This document shows, piece by piece, positions 19,149 through 28,734 of a stretch of DNA of 64,000 nt. How positions within the stretch are numbered: position 1 is the stretch's first letter; every line of letters begins with the position of its first letter. The position numbers were made by a program, and so were the translations under genes. The notes beneath the pieces are model-generated. The model had not been told where the DNA came from. It made no database searches and was given only the letters and a program-made list of their open reading frames with translations. Origin of the DNA: Chitinophaga pinensis (GTDB lineage Bacteria > Bacteroidota > Bacteroidia > Chitinophagales > Chitinophagaceae); the NCBI GenBank assembly GCA_945876095.1, contig CAMCMP010000007.1, forward strand, positions 62,001 to 126,000, in the 5' to 3' direction.

Positions 19149-20654
19149 ATGAAAAACGATACGCACAATCAGCGGTTGTTAAGGGAAGCAAATCATGCTA
19201 TTTTACAGCAGTATACACGCAGACATTTTTTAAAGGATGGAGCGATGGGATTCGGAGCATTGGCATTGGGTTCCTTGTTTAATAGTTGTGGGTTCAATTC
19301 ATCCAATAATTCGAATAATTTATTTGATGCTGCTAATCCACTTGCACCTAAGCCACCTATGTTTCCAGGCAAAGCAAAGTCTGTTATCTACTTGCATATG
19401 GCCGGTGCACCTTCTCAATTAGAATTATTTAGCTTCAAGCCTGAACTAGCAAAATTAGATGGACAGGATTGCCCACCCTCCTTATTGGCAGGAAAAAAGT
19501 TTGCCTTCATTCAAGGAGTTCCAAAAATGTTAGGTCCCCAAGCAAATTTTAGGCAGCATGGAAAAAGTGGTTTATGGCTGTCTGATAATTTACCTCACCT
19601 TTCGACTGTAATTGATGATATAGCTATACTCAATGCAGTCACTACAGACCAATTCAATCATGCACCCGCACAATTATTAATGCATTCAGGTTCGCCCAGA
19701 CTTGGAAGACCAAGCATTGGTTCATGGGTAACTTATGGTATGGGTTCTGAAAATAAAAATCTTCCAGGGTTTGTAGTTTTAACATCTGGAGGAAATGATC
19801 CTGATGCAGGAAAGAGTGTGTGGGGAAGTGGGTTTTTACCAAGTGTATACCAAGGTGTACAATGCAGAAGCGTTGGTGATCCTGTATTATTTATAAAAGA
19901 CCCAAAGGGAATGAGTCGTGATTTAAGAAAGGCTTCAATTGATGCGATTAATAAAGTGAATCAGGAACAATATGAAGAATACAACGATCCTGAAATTCTT
20001 TCTCGCATCGCTCAATATGAGATGGCTTATAAAATGCAAATATCTGTTCCTGAAGTAATGAATATTAATGACGAACCGCAATATATTCATGAAATGTATG
20101 GTACCAAACCAGGAGAAGCTTGCTTTGCAAATAATGTATTACTCGCAAGAAAGTTAGTAGAAAAAGGAGTTCGCTTTGTTCAATTATTTGATTGGGGATG
20201 GGATGCGCATGGTGACTCCGCAGGTAATGCAGTTGATATTGGATTGGTAAACAAATGTAGAAAAGTGGATAAGCCCATCACTGCTTTACTACTTGATTTA
20301 AAACAAAGAGGACTACTTGATGAGACACTAGTAATATGGGGCTCTGAATTTGGCAGAACGCCGATGATGGAAAATAGAGAAGGAAAAGTAATGCCCTTCA
20401 AGGGCAGAGATCACCATGGTGCCGCATTTAGCATGTGGATGGCAGGAGGTGGAATTAAAGGTGGAACTACCTATGGTGAATCTGACGAAATAGGATACAA
20501 TATTGTAAGTGGTAAAACAGAAGCCTTCGACATACAGGCTACTATTTTAAATCAGCTAGGTTTTGACCATGAGAAATTTACGTTCGAATCGCAAGGCCGT
20601 CCATTCCGATTAACCGATGTGGCAGGAAAGGTGATTACAGATATAATTAGTTAA
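19149..20654 (+). CDS. DUF1501 Tat-exported protein, copy 1
   Basis: A 501-residue protein with a Tat signal (Arg24-Arg25, RRHFLK, then a hydrophobic GFGALALGSL). The rest is DUF1501, a member of the alkaline phosphatase/sulfatase-like superfamily. Hallmarks are FNQFNHAPAQLL-like histidines near 165, WGSEFGRTP near 397 and the GRDHH motif near 418. No enzymatic reaction is firmly assigned to the family. DUF1501 genes are typically paired with PSD1 genes, as here, and the pair recurs at 25495-30252. A possible Tat-lipoprotein cysteine (NSCG) follows the signal but lacks a good lipobox. Function is probably periplasmic and coupled to the PSD1 partner. Confidence 0.9.
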   Translation: MKNDTHNQRLLREANHAILQQYTRRHFLKDGAMGFGALALGSLFNSCGFNSSNNSNNLFDAANPLAPKPPMFPGKAKSVIYLHMAGAPSQLELFSFKPELAKLDGQDCPPSLLAGKKFAFIQGVPKMLGPQANFRQHGKSGLWLSDNLPHLSTVIDDIAILNAVTTDQFNHAPAQLLMHSGSPRLGRPSIGSWVTYGMGSENKNLPGFVVLTSGGNDPDAGKSVWGSGFLPSVYQGVQCRSVGDPVLFIKDPKGMSRDLRKASIDAINKVNQEQYEEYNDPEILSRIAQYEMAYKMQISVPEVMNINDEPQYIHEMYGTKPGEACFANNVLLARKLVEKGVRFVQLFDWGWDAHGDSAGNAVDIGLVNKCRKVDKPITALLLDLKQRGLLDETLVIWGSEFGRTPMMENREGKVMPFKGRDHHGAAFSMWMAGGGIKGGTTYGESDEIGYNIVSGKTEAFDIQATILNQLGFDHEKFTFESQGRPFRLTDVAGKVITDIIS

Positions 20655-20683
20655 GCACGTTTCTTTCTTTGAGCAATTATTTT

Positions 20684-21619
20684 ATGAAACAGGATAGAAG
20701 GAAATTTATTAAAAATTCTGCGACTGCCACTACTGCTTTGTATCTGTCGTCATTGGAGCCATTTTATATATCAAAAAAAACTGAATTTTCTATGGATAAA
20801 AACTATAAACTAATTATCATGGCTACCAGTTGGGGATTTGATGGGTCGATGGATCAGTTTTGTGCCAAGGTAAAAAAGGAAGGATATGATGGAGTAGAAT
20901 TATGGTGGCCAACGGATAATAAAAAAGCCCAAGATGAAATGTTTACTTCTCTAAAAAAATATGATTTAGAAATCGGATTTCTATGCGGTGGCTCTCAGCA
21001 AGATCCAAAAGAACACTTGGAATTTTATAAAAAAATGATAGACGCTGCTGCAAAACAAAAAGTACAACGTCCTCTTTATATCAACAATCATTCTGGAAGA
21101 GATCATTTTAGCTTTGAACAAAACAAAAAATTTATTGACCATACTACAGCACTTGCAAAAGAAACTGGAATATCTATCGTTCATGAAACGCATAGAAGCA
21201 GAATGTTATTTGCAGCTCATGTCACTAAAGAATTTATTGAAAAAATACCTGAATTAAGAATAAACCTAGATATATCGCATTGGTGTAACGTACATGAAAG
21301 TTTATTAGCAGATCAACAAGCAACGGTTCAATTGGCTTTAGAGAGAGCTGATTTAATCCATGCTAGAATTGGTCATCCAGAAGGACCACAAGTCAATGAC
21401 CCTCGAGCACCTGAATGGGAAAAAGTAGTAAAACAACATTTCGATTGGTGGGATATAGTAGTAGAACGCAAAAAGAAAAATGGAGAACGAATGGTATTCT
21501 TAACCGAATTTGGTCCGCCAGATTACATGCCTACCATGGCTTATACTCGACAGCCTTTAGCTGATCAATGGGCCATTAATGTACACATGATGAATTTATT
21601 AAGAAAAAGATATTCCTGA
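20684..21619 (+). CDS. Tat-exported sugar isomerase/epimerase-like TIM-barrel protein
   Basis: A 311-residue protein of the xylose-isomerase-like TIM-barrel superfamily. The ATG at 20684 gives a Tat leader (DRRKFIK); an upstream in-frame TTG at 20669 is not needed. Putative metal ligands are Glu168 (HETH), Asp196 and His199 (LDISHW), His231 (IGHPEG) and Glu275 (LTEFGPP), the usual pattern of the fold. Export means the substrate is a periplasmic sugar, not a sugar phosphate. Members of this fold act on keto sugars in 3-keto-glycoside routes of Bacteroidota. It is wedged between DUF1501 (29 bases) and the cytochrome-LRR gene (19 bases), so it is co-transcribed with the module. Confidence 0.82.
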   Translation: MKQDRRKFIKNSATATTALYLSSLEPFYISKKTEFSMDKNYKLIIMATSWGFDGSMDQFCAKVKKEGYDGVELWWPTDNKKAQDEMFTSLKKYDLEIGFLCGGSQQDPKEHLEFYKKMIDAAAKQKVQRPLYINNHSGRDHFSFEQNKKFIDHTTALAKETGISIVHETHRSRMLFAAHVTKEFIEKIPELRINLDISHWCNVHESLLADQQATVQLALERADLIHARIGHPEGPQVNDPRAPEWEKVVKQHFDWWDIVVERKKKNGERMVFLTEFGPPDYMPTMAYTRQPLADQWAINVHMMNLLRKRYS

Positions 21620-21638
21620 TTATACATTAAGTCCAAAA

Positions 21639-23069
21639 ATGATTATTGCTATTTTATTGTTTTCGCTAACTGAGTTGATTGGAAGGTTTCATCCTGTATT
21701 GGTTCACTTACCAATAGGGATGTTAGTTCTTGCGGCTATCTTTCAATTGATTTTGCCAAAACAAAAGAATTCTTCTTTAGTACCCGCCATACACATCACT
21801 TTGTTTGGGGGAATGTTGAGTGCGATTTTTTCTGCTATTAGTGGCTATTTGTTATCTACAACAGATGATTATGATGCATCACTCATTAGTACACATCAAT
21901 GGTTTGGCATAGCAGTGGCAGTCATTTCAATTGGAGCGTATATTCTAAACAAGCAGCAAAATAAATATACAAAATGGGTAATATTACTTATGACTATTTT
22001 AGTAATTATAACAGGTCATTTAGGGGGTTCAATTACACATGGTTCAGATTATTTAACCAAAGTGTTTTCATCTGATGAAATTGTTTCAAGCAATACTCAA
22101 AGAAAACCTATTGCAAATGTTCAAGAAGCGGTGGCATACACAGAGATAATACAGCCAATTCTTAATTCTAAATGTTACAATTGTCATGGAGTAAATAAAC
22201 AAAAAGGTAAATTAAGATTAGATCTTCCCGATTTAATTATGAAGGGTGGAAAAGATGGAGTAATTATAATGGCAGGAAAAGCAGATGAAAGTGAGTTAAT
22301 CAAAAGAATCTTATTGACAAAAGACAATAAAGATCATATGCCGCCAATTGAAAAACCTCAACTAAGTAAACAAGAAATAGAGCTTTTACATTGGTGGATT
22401 AGTACTGGCGCTGATTTTACTCAAAAAGTAAAATCAATTCCTCAGTCTGAAAAGATAAAATCAGTTTTACTTGCACTACAGTCGGGCGAAATTATAGAAG
22501 TAATAAAGCAATCCGATATTCCAGATCAAGCAATAGAAAAAGCAGATGATAATGCAATTCAGAAATTAAAAGCTAGAGGAATTTCAGTATCAGCAGTTTC
22601 ACAAAATAGTAATTATCTTTCAATAAATTTTATAGCAGTAGATGCAATCTCTGAAAAGGATTTGAATTTACTAGAACCCTTACGAAAACAAATAATATGG
22701 CTAAAACTTGGAAACACAAAGCTTTCCGACCGGCAGATGGAGATGATTAGTTCCCTTACTGCTCTTACTCGTTTATCGTTAGAAAGAACTGCCATAACTG
22801 ATAAAGGAATAATAGCATTACAAAAACTTACCTCCCTGCAGTACATAAACCTTGTAGGAACTAAAATTACCGCAAAAGGTTTAGCCCAATTAAAAGTGTT
22901 AAACAAACTCGAGAAAATATTTTTATATCAAACATCCATCACTGGAACTGATTGGGATGAACTTAAAAAAATATTCCCTAAGGCAATGATAGATTCTGGA
23001 GGTTATACAATGCCTTTACTAGAAGGAGACACTTCAGAAGTAAAGCCGCCAACCATAATAAAAAAATAA
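21639..23069 (+). CDS. Membrane DUF2231-like/c-type cytochrome/LRR fusion, copy 1
   Basis: A 476-residue fusion. Residues 1-130 form about four membrane helices with FHPVLVHLPIG (17-27) and TGHLGGSITHG (125-135), a histidine-rich DUF2231-like domain. A planctomycete-type cytochrome c domain (about 165-260) has C179-Y-N-C-H183 and a downstream HMPP (234). The C-terminal 340-450 contains leucine-rich repeats such as LTRLSLERTAITD. Histidines at helix ends could hold b-type heme, which would make it a membrane electron conduit; this is inference. It closes the first four-gene module and is paralogous to the protein at 31420-32751. Confidence 0.85.
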   Translation: MIIAILLFSLTELIGRFHPVLVHLPIGMLVLAAIFQLILPKQKNSSLVPAIHITLFGGMLSAIFSAISGYLLSTTDDYDASLISTHQWFGIAVAVISIGAYILNKQQNKYTKWVILLMTILVIITGHLGGSITHGSDYLTKVFSSDEIVSSNTQRKPIANVQEAVAYTEIIQPILNSKCYNCHGVNKQKGKLRLDLPDLIMKGGKDGVIIMAGKADESELIKRILLTKDNKDHMPPIEKPQLSKQEIELLHWWISTGADFTQKVKSIPQSEKIKSVLLALQSGEIIEVIKQSDIPDQAIEKADDNAIQKLKARGISVSAVSQNSNYLSINFIAVDAISEKDLNLLEPLRKQIIWLKLGNTKLSDRQMEMISSLTALTRLSLERTAITDKGIIALQKLTSLQYINLVGTKITAKGLAQLKVLNKLEKIFLYQTSITGTDWDELKKIFPKAMIDSGGYTMPLLEGDTSEVKPPTIIKK

Positions 23070-23239
23070 TTTACATTTAAAATTGATTAATCCATCTTTT
23101 TAATACTTTAATCCCTTTTTATTATTGATTATTATTTTATTTTTATTTTGTTAATTTATATTAAATCTTACAACTCGCAATTTTATAACTTTCACTCATA
23201 TTATAATTAATTATTCATTTTATACATTTAAAAAAACAA

Positions 23240-23953
23240 ATGAACAAAAAAATATTAATGATTACAGCAATAATAAGTTGCCTAAGAATGGTCTCATTTT
23301 CTCAGCAAAAAGACAATGAATTATCGAGTACTGAAATAAAGACTGGATGGAAATTATTATTTGATGGAAAAACGACGAATGGATGGCGGATGTATCAAAA
23401 CAAGGCCACTGATTGTTGGGGGATCAATGATGGAGAGCTCTATTGCAAGGGTGACAATAAGGATAAAACTAAAGTTCGAGCTGATATTATTACGACTGAA
23501 AAATATGAAAATTTTGAATTGTCAGTTGACTGGAAAATAGCGGCTGAAGCAAATAGCGGTATCATGTACCACGTTACAGAACAATTTGAAAAACCATATC
23601 TTAGTGGCCCAGAATATCAAATCATAGACGACGATGGCTTTCCACAAAAATTAGAAGAATGGCAAAAAACTGGCGCTGACTATGCCATGTACCTAGCAAG
23701 TTCTAGACCAACCAATCAAGTTGGAAAATACAATACCTCAAAAATTATTGTAAAAGGTACTCATAGAGAATATTGGTTAAATAATGTTAAAGTAGTAGAA
23801 TTTGAGGCATGGACTCCTGATTGGAAAAAAAGAAAAGCTGAAGGAAAATGGAAGATTGCTCCTGACTATGGAATAGCTAAAAATGGTTTCATCTGTTTAC
23901 AAGATCATGGTGGTGGAGTGTGGTTTAAAAATATTAAAATTAGAAAATTATAA
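23240..23953 (+). CDS. DUF1080 protein (3-keto-glycoside hydrolase-like)
   Basis: A 237-residue exported protein of the DUF1080 family, a concanavalin-like jelly roll. A signal peptide ends near residue 21. Family marks are GWKLLFDGKTTNGW (36-49), NSGIMYHV and a C-terminal GIAKNGFICLQDHGG stretch. Pfam describes the family as 3-keto-disaccharide hydrolase, and members in gut Bacteroides act on 3-keto-glycosides made by exported oxidoreductases. It lies between the two cytochrome modules, with a 170-base AT-rich gap upstream that probably holds a promoter, and 55 bases before the GH29 gene. Whether it hydrolyses a 3-keto sugar here is inferred from family and context. Confidence 0.88.
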   Translation: MNKKILMITAIISCLRMVSFSQQKDNELSSTEIKTGWKLLFDGKTTNGWRMYQNKATDCWGINDGELYCKGDNKDKTKVRADIITTEKYENFELSVDWKIAAEANSGIMYHVTEQFEKPYLSGPEYQIIDDDGFPQKLEEWQKTGADYAMYLASSRPTNQVGKYNTSKIIVKGTHREYWLNNVKVVEFEAWTPDWKKRKAEGKWKIAPDYGIAKNGFICLQDHGGGVWFKNIKIRKL

Positions 23954-24008
23954 ATCGGTTCACTAAAAATATCACATTCAAATGCAATATTATTAAATCA
24001 AAAAATCT

Positions 24009-25433
24009 ATGAAAAAATTATTTTGTATTTTATTTTTAGCGAATTTTTTATATGTACAGGGGCAAAAAATACCACCTGTTAATCCAGTTCCTTCCAAAGC
24101 TCAAGTAGCATGGCACGATTTGGAATATTATTGGTTTACTCATTTTGGACCCAATACATTTACGGATAAAGAATGGGGTCATGGAGATGAACCAGAAGAT
24201 ATTTTTAATCCCACTCAATTGGATTGTAGACAGTGGGCAAGGTTAGCCAAAGCTGCTGGTGCAAAGGGTATTATTATTACAGCAAAGCATCATGATGGAT
24301 TTTGCTTATGGCCAAGTAAATTCTCCACCCATACTGTAAGAGAGAGTAAATGGAAAAATGGCAAAGGTGATGTGGTGAAAGAATTATCAATGGCTTGTAA
24401 AGAATATGGGTTGAAGTTTGGCGTATATCTATCACCGTGGGATCGAAATCATCCTAAATATGGAACGCCAGAATACAATCAAGTATTTGTAAATATGATG
24501 GAAGAAATATTTGCTAACTATGGGCCGATATGGGAATTCTGGTGGGATGGCGCCAATGGTGAAGGTCCTAATGGAAAAAAGCAACAATACGATTGGGAAT
24601 TATTTAGAAATACTATAAAAAGATTATCACCCAATACAGTTGTATTTAGTGATGTTGGTCCACAAATACGTTGGGTAGGAAATGAAAGAGGAATTGCAGG
24701 AGCCACCAATTGGAATTTACTAAATGTAACTGGATTTTCAGCAGGTGCAGCAGGTCCATCTACTGATACACTTAATAGAGGAAATATGTTTGGTGAGAAA
24801 TGGATTCCTGCAGAATGTGATGTGAGCGTTCGTCCAGGATGGTTTTATCATAAGGAAGAAGATAATAAGGTTAAAACTCCAGCCTTCCTTTTTAATCTAT
24901 ATTTAAAATCTGTAGGAAGAGGTGCTAATTTATTATTGAACGTCCCTCCTGACCGAACAGGACAAATTAATGCGAATGATTCTGCAGCATTGGTAGGATT
25001 TAATAAGTTAAAAAAGAAGAATTTTAGTGCCAATCTATTCGCTAAGAAGGGAGTGATTATTAAAAATAATTCTACCGGAAAAGCGACCATTCTGCTAACA
25101 GATAAAAAACAAAATAGTTTTGAAAAACTAACCACCGGTCAAAATGCTGCTATTACTATTGACCTTGGACAAACTACTACTATCAATGCTATTCAATTAA
25201 GTGAACCTATTGAACTAGGTCAAAGGATATTTAATTTTAGAATTAATTTAAAAGATGACAAGGGGGCTTTATTAAAAGAAATCAAAGCGACTACTATTGG
25301 AAGAAATCGTATTCTAAGTTTCCCTTCTGTCAATGCAAAATCGATAGAGGTAATAATTGATGGATCAAAAGAAACACCACTAATAAGTGAGGTAGCTGCT
25401 TATCATATTGATGAAAGTTTGATTGAAAAATAA
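24009..25433 (+). CDS. GH29 alpha-L-fucosidase
   Basis: A 474-residue exported retaining alpha-L-fucosidase. A signal peptide ends at about residue 19 (VQGQ). The catalytic barrel has AKHHDGF (92-98) and nucleophile Asp180 in WWDGANGEGPN. The GANGEG context resembles the GH29-B group, which prefers branched alpha-1,3/4-fucosides; this subgroup call is tentative. Residues about 345-470 form a C-terminal beta domain like a discoidin or CBM module. It sits between the DUF1080 gene and the second PSD1 gene in a same-strand series. With the GH95 enzyme of the other operon it points to a fucosylated substrate. Confidence 0.93.
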   Translation: MKKLFCILFLANFLYVQGQKIPPVNPVPSKAQVAWHDLEYYWFTHFGPNTFTDKEWGHGDEPEDIFNPTQLDCRQWARLAKAAGAKGIIITAKHHDGFCLWPSKFSTHTVRESKWKNGKGDVVKELSMACKEYGLKFGVYLSPWDRNHPKYGTPEYNQVFVNMMEEIFANYGPIWEFWWDGANGEGPNGKKQQYDWELFRNTIKRLSPNTVVFSDVGPQIRWVGNERGIAGATNWNLLNVTGFSAGAAGPSTDTLNRGNMFGEKWIPAECDVSVRPGWFYHKEEDNKVKTPAFLFNLYLKSVGRGANLLLNVPPDRTGQINANDSAALVGFNKLKKKNFSANLFAKKGVIIKNNSTGKATILLTDKKQNSFEKLTTGQNAAITIDLGQTTTINAIQLSEPIELGQRIFNFRINLKDDKGALLKEIKATTIGRNRILSFPSVNAKSIEVIIDGSKETPLISEVAAYHIDESLIEK

Positions 25434-25494
25434 TAATTGATAAATTTAAAATGAAGCAAGAACTTTGAAAGCCTCTTTAATAAAAATATTTTTA

Positions 25495-28400
25495 ATGAAT
25501 GGATTAAATCGGCATTTACTTTATTGTATTTTTCTGATGGCAGTTTTGCAGTTGGTATCCTGTGCGCCTGATTTACCAAAAGAGGTAGCAGCTGCTTATG
25601 AACAACTTCCAGATAAGATAGATTACAATCTTCATGTAAAGCCATTGCTTTCAGATAAATGCTTTTCTTGTCATGGACCAGATAAAGCCAAGCAAAAGGC
25701 TGGCCTTCGTTTAGATATTCAATCCTTTGCTTATGCTGAACTACCAGAAAGTCCTGGTAAAGTAGCCATTGATCCAGGTAATTTAAATGGAAGTGAATTA
25801 TTTCATCGAATCATTTCTGAAGATCCAGAATACAAAATGCCTTCTTTAAAATCGCATCTTTCACTTTCATCTAGAGAAAAAGCAATCCTTATAAAATGGA
25901 TTAAACAAGGAGCAGAATACAAAGCACATTGGGCATTTGTAAAACCTGAAAAAGAAGATTTACCCGATATTTCTTTTAAGAATTGGGCAATCAATCCTAT
26001 AGATAATTTTATAGGACATACACTAGAGTTAGAAAAATTAGAACCTTCTAAAAAAGCTTCCAAAGAATTATTATTGAGACGTGTTTCACTAGATCTAACG
26101 GGACTACCTCCTACTATCGAAGAGATGGATGCTTTTTTAAAAGACAATTCTGCCAACGCTTATGAAAAACAGGTAGATCGATTATTACAATCTCCCCACT
26201 ATGGCGAAAAAATGGCGGTTGATTGGCTTGACCTTGCAAGATTTGCAGATTCTTATGGCTATACAGTTGACAGAATAAGAGATATGTCGCCCTACCGTGA
26301 TTGGGTTATTGGTGCATTCAATAAAAATATGCCCTATAATCAATTTATTCAATGGCAACTCGCAGGTGATCTCATTCCCAATCCAAATAAGGAAATGTTA
26401 ATTGCAACGGCATTTAATAGAATTCATCAACAGAATATGGAAGGTGGGATTATTGATGAAGAGTTTCAAACAGAATATGTAATTGATAGAACCAATACAG
26501 CAGGAGTTGCCATAATGGGACTTCCTATTGGCTGTGCAAGATGCCACGATCATAAATATGATCCCATCTCTCAAAAAAATTATTATGAAATGTTTAGCTT
26601 CTTTAATAAAGTAAAAGAAGCAGGTCAAATTTCATGGGATGATGCAATGCCTTCTCCTACGATTCTTCTTCCCTCTCCGGAAAAAGAAAATATGCTTCGA
26701 TTTATTCAAAATGATGTTAGCAAACAAGAAAAAAAACTGATAGAAACTAAAAATAATTCTACTATAGGTTTTCAAAATTGGATGCAATCTAAAAAATACA
26801 AAGAGTTACAAAAGGAATTGATCCCACAGAATGCTCTTCAAGCACAATATGATTTTAATAATAGTTCTTTAAAAAATTTGGTAAAGGCAAAAAAATCTGA
26901 CTTGATAAACAAAGAACTTAAAAGTTCGACGGCAGATAAAGCAGTATTTGAAAATAGAGAAAATGGTAAAGCACTAGTATTAAATGGAGACCAATGGTTT
27001 GATGGTAACCCTGTAGGAGTTTTTAGTAAATCAGATCCATTTAGCATTTCTATTAGTTTGTTTATTCCAAATGATTTTAAAGAGGGAGTTATTTTTCACA
27101 AATGTATTTCAGAACGTTTATACAATTATCGTGGCTATCACTTGTATCTAAAGGATAATCGGTTCACCGTTAATATGTCTCATGCCGCGCCTTCAAATGC
27201 AATTGCTAAAATTACTCAACAGCCAGTTTTACGTAATCAATGGGTTCAACTAACGATGACCTATGATGGTTCCTCCACTGCAAGCGGTTTAAAATTATTT
27301 CAAAATGGCGTTGAATTGGCATTAGAAACTACGATGGATCAATTGACGAAGGACATTTTAATGCATTCAAAAAGTCAACCTGGTCTTCAAATTGGTGCAT
27401 GGGACAGAGGTTATGGATTTAAAGGTGGAAAAGTAGACGACCTATTGGTATACAATCGAACCCTAACAGATTATGAAATAAAAATTATTGCTGGCCAAGC
27501 TAACTGGGCTTCTATTACAAACAAACCACCTGATCAGCTTTCAGAGAATGAAATCAATGCTTTAAAAAATTATTATTCATCCGCTATTGATGCAGGAGTT
27601 TTAGAAGATCAAAAAAAATTACAAGAAATTCGAAGAACACAATCCGATTCAACAGAACGTATAAAAGAGTTGATGGTGATGCAAGATGCACCCAAACCTA
27701 GAAAAACATTTGTTTTGGTAAGAGGTAATTATGATAATTTCGGAGAAGAAGTTTTTCCTAATACGCCGACTTCTATTCTTCCTTTTGCAAAAAATTTACC
27801 TAAAAATCGTTATGGATTAGCCTTGTGGCTTACAGATGCCAATCATCCTTTAACTGCTAGAGTTGCAGTGAATCGTTTTTGGCAAAATTTTTTCGGTACA
27901 GGCTTAGTTAAAACTGCTGAAGATTTTGGTAACCAAGGAGAGTTGCCTAGTCATCCTGCCTTGCTAGATTGGTTAGCGGTAACCTTTAGAGAATCGGGAT
28001 GGGATACAAAGAAATTATACAAGCTGATTGTACTATCTGCCACTTATCAACAGGATTCAAAAGCGATAGAATCTACTAAATTAAAAGATCCAGAGAACAG
28101 ATTATTATCCCATGGCCCTTCGATGAGAATGACAGCAGAAATGATAAGAGACAATGCTTTAAAAGCAAGTGGATTACTGAATAATAAAATAGGTGGAAAA
28201 AGTGTGAAGCCCTATCAACCAGATGGTTTATGGGAAATTAATAATACCAGTTATAAATCTGATTCTGGAGATGCTGTATACCGCAGAAGTTTATATGTAA
28301 TCATTAAACGCTCTGTTCCTAATCCAACCCTTTCTACTTTTGATGCGCCTTCAAGAAGTTATTGTATAGCTCGGAGGCAAAGAACCAATACCCCTCTTCA

Positions 28401-28731
28401 AGCATTGGTAACATTAAATGATCCAACCTTTGTTGAGGCAGAAAAAATAATGGGAGAACAAATAGCAACTGCATCAGATTATAAAAAAGGTATTACAGAT
28501 ATTTATAGAAAACTCACAGGACTTACTCCAAGTAAAAAAGAACTTCAATTACTAGAGAATATTCAAACGAGTGAGTTGAAAAAAATGAGGGCTGATACTA
28601 ATAAAATAAAAGGCTGGTTAAGTGCTGGACAATATATAGTGAATAAAAATATTGAACCTGCCTTGATAGCAGCTAATGCAGTGGTGGCAAGTGTTATATT
28701 GAACTCTGATGCTACCCTGACTAAAAGATAA
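25495..28731 (+). CDS. PSD1/planctomycete-cytochrome protein with LamG domain, copy 2
   Basis: A 1078-residue lipoprotein when started at the ATG at 25495, which gives a lipobox ending at Cys23 (LVSC). A TTG at 25465 also opens the frame but worsens the signal. Domain order: cytochrome with C56-F-S-C-H60, DUF1549 with a second heme-like CARCH, a LamG-type concanavalin domain roughly 440-660, then DUF1553/PSD1. It shares the order and many motifs of copy 1 at 16367 (WIKQGA, LAGDL, NRxWxxxFG) but has a LamG insert in place of the smaller jelly roll. DUF1501 copy 2 starts 3 bases after its stop, so the pair is translationally close. Probably anchored in the outer membrane or periplasm. Confidence 0.9.
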   Translation: MNGLNRHLLYCIFLMAVLQLVSCAPDLPKEVAAAYEQLPDKIDYNLHVKPLLSDKCFSCHGPDKAKQKAGLRLDIQSFAYAELPESPGKVAIDPGNLNGSELFHRIISEDPEYKMPSLKSHLSLSSREKAILIKWIKQGAEYKAHWAFVKPEKEDLPDISFKNWAINPIDNFIGHTLELEKLEPSKKASKELLLRRVSLDLTGLPPTIEEMDAFLKDNSANAYEKQVDRLLQSPHYGEKMAVDWLDLARFADSYGYTVDRIRDMSPYRDWVIGAFNKNMPYNQFIQWQLAGDLIPNPNKEMLIATAFNRIHQQNMEGGIIDEEFQTEYVIDRTNTAGVAIMGLPIGCARCHDHKYDPISQKNYYEMFSFFNKVKEAGQISWDDAMPSPTILLPSPEKENMLRFIQNDVSKQEKKLIETKNNSTIGFQNWMQSKKYKELQKELIPQNALQAQYDFNNSSLKNLVKAKKSDLINKELKSSTADKAVFENRENGKALVLNGDQWFDGNPVGVFSKSDPFSISISLFIPNDFKEGVIFHKCISERLYNYRGYHLYLKDNRFTVNMSHAAPSNAIAKITQQPVLRNQWVQLTMTYDGSSTASGLKLFQNGVELALETTMDQLTKDILMHSKSQPGLQIGAWDRGYGFKGGKVDDLLVYNRTLTDYEIKIIAGQANWASITNKPPDQLSENEINALKNYYSSAIDAGVLEDQKKLQEIRRTQSDSTERIKELMVMQDAPKPRKTFVLVRGNYDNFGEEVFPNTPTSILPFAKNLPKNRYGLALWLTDANHPLTARVAVNRFWQNFFGTGLVKTAEDFGNQGELPSHPALLDWLAVTFRESGWDTKKLYKLIVLSATYQQDSKAIESTKLKDPENRLLSHGPSMRMTAEMIRDNALKASGLLNNKIGGKSVKPYQPDGLWEINNTSYKSDSGDAVYRRSLYVIIKRSVPNPTLSTFDAPSRSYCIARRQRTNTPLQALVTLNDPTFVEAEKIMGEQIATASDYKKGITDIYRKLTGLTPSKKELQLLENIQTSELKKMRADTNKIKGWLSAGQYIVNKNIEPALIAANAVVASVILNSDATLTKR

Positions 28732-28734
28732 ATT

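Noticed and set aside
20669..20683. TTG start for the TIM-barrel protein
   Set aside because: The ATG at 20684 directly precedes the twin-arginine motif and needs no extension.
25465..25494. TTG start for the second PSD1 protein
   Set aside because: The ATG at 25495 gives a proper lipoprotein signal with Cys23; the ten extra residues lengthen the pre-signal region.
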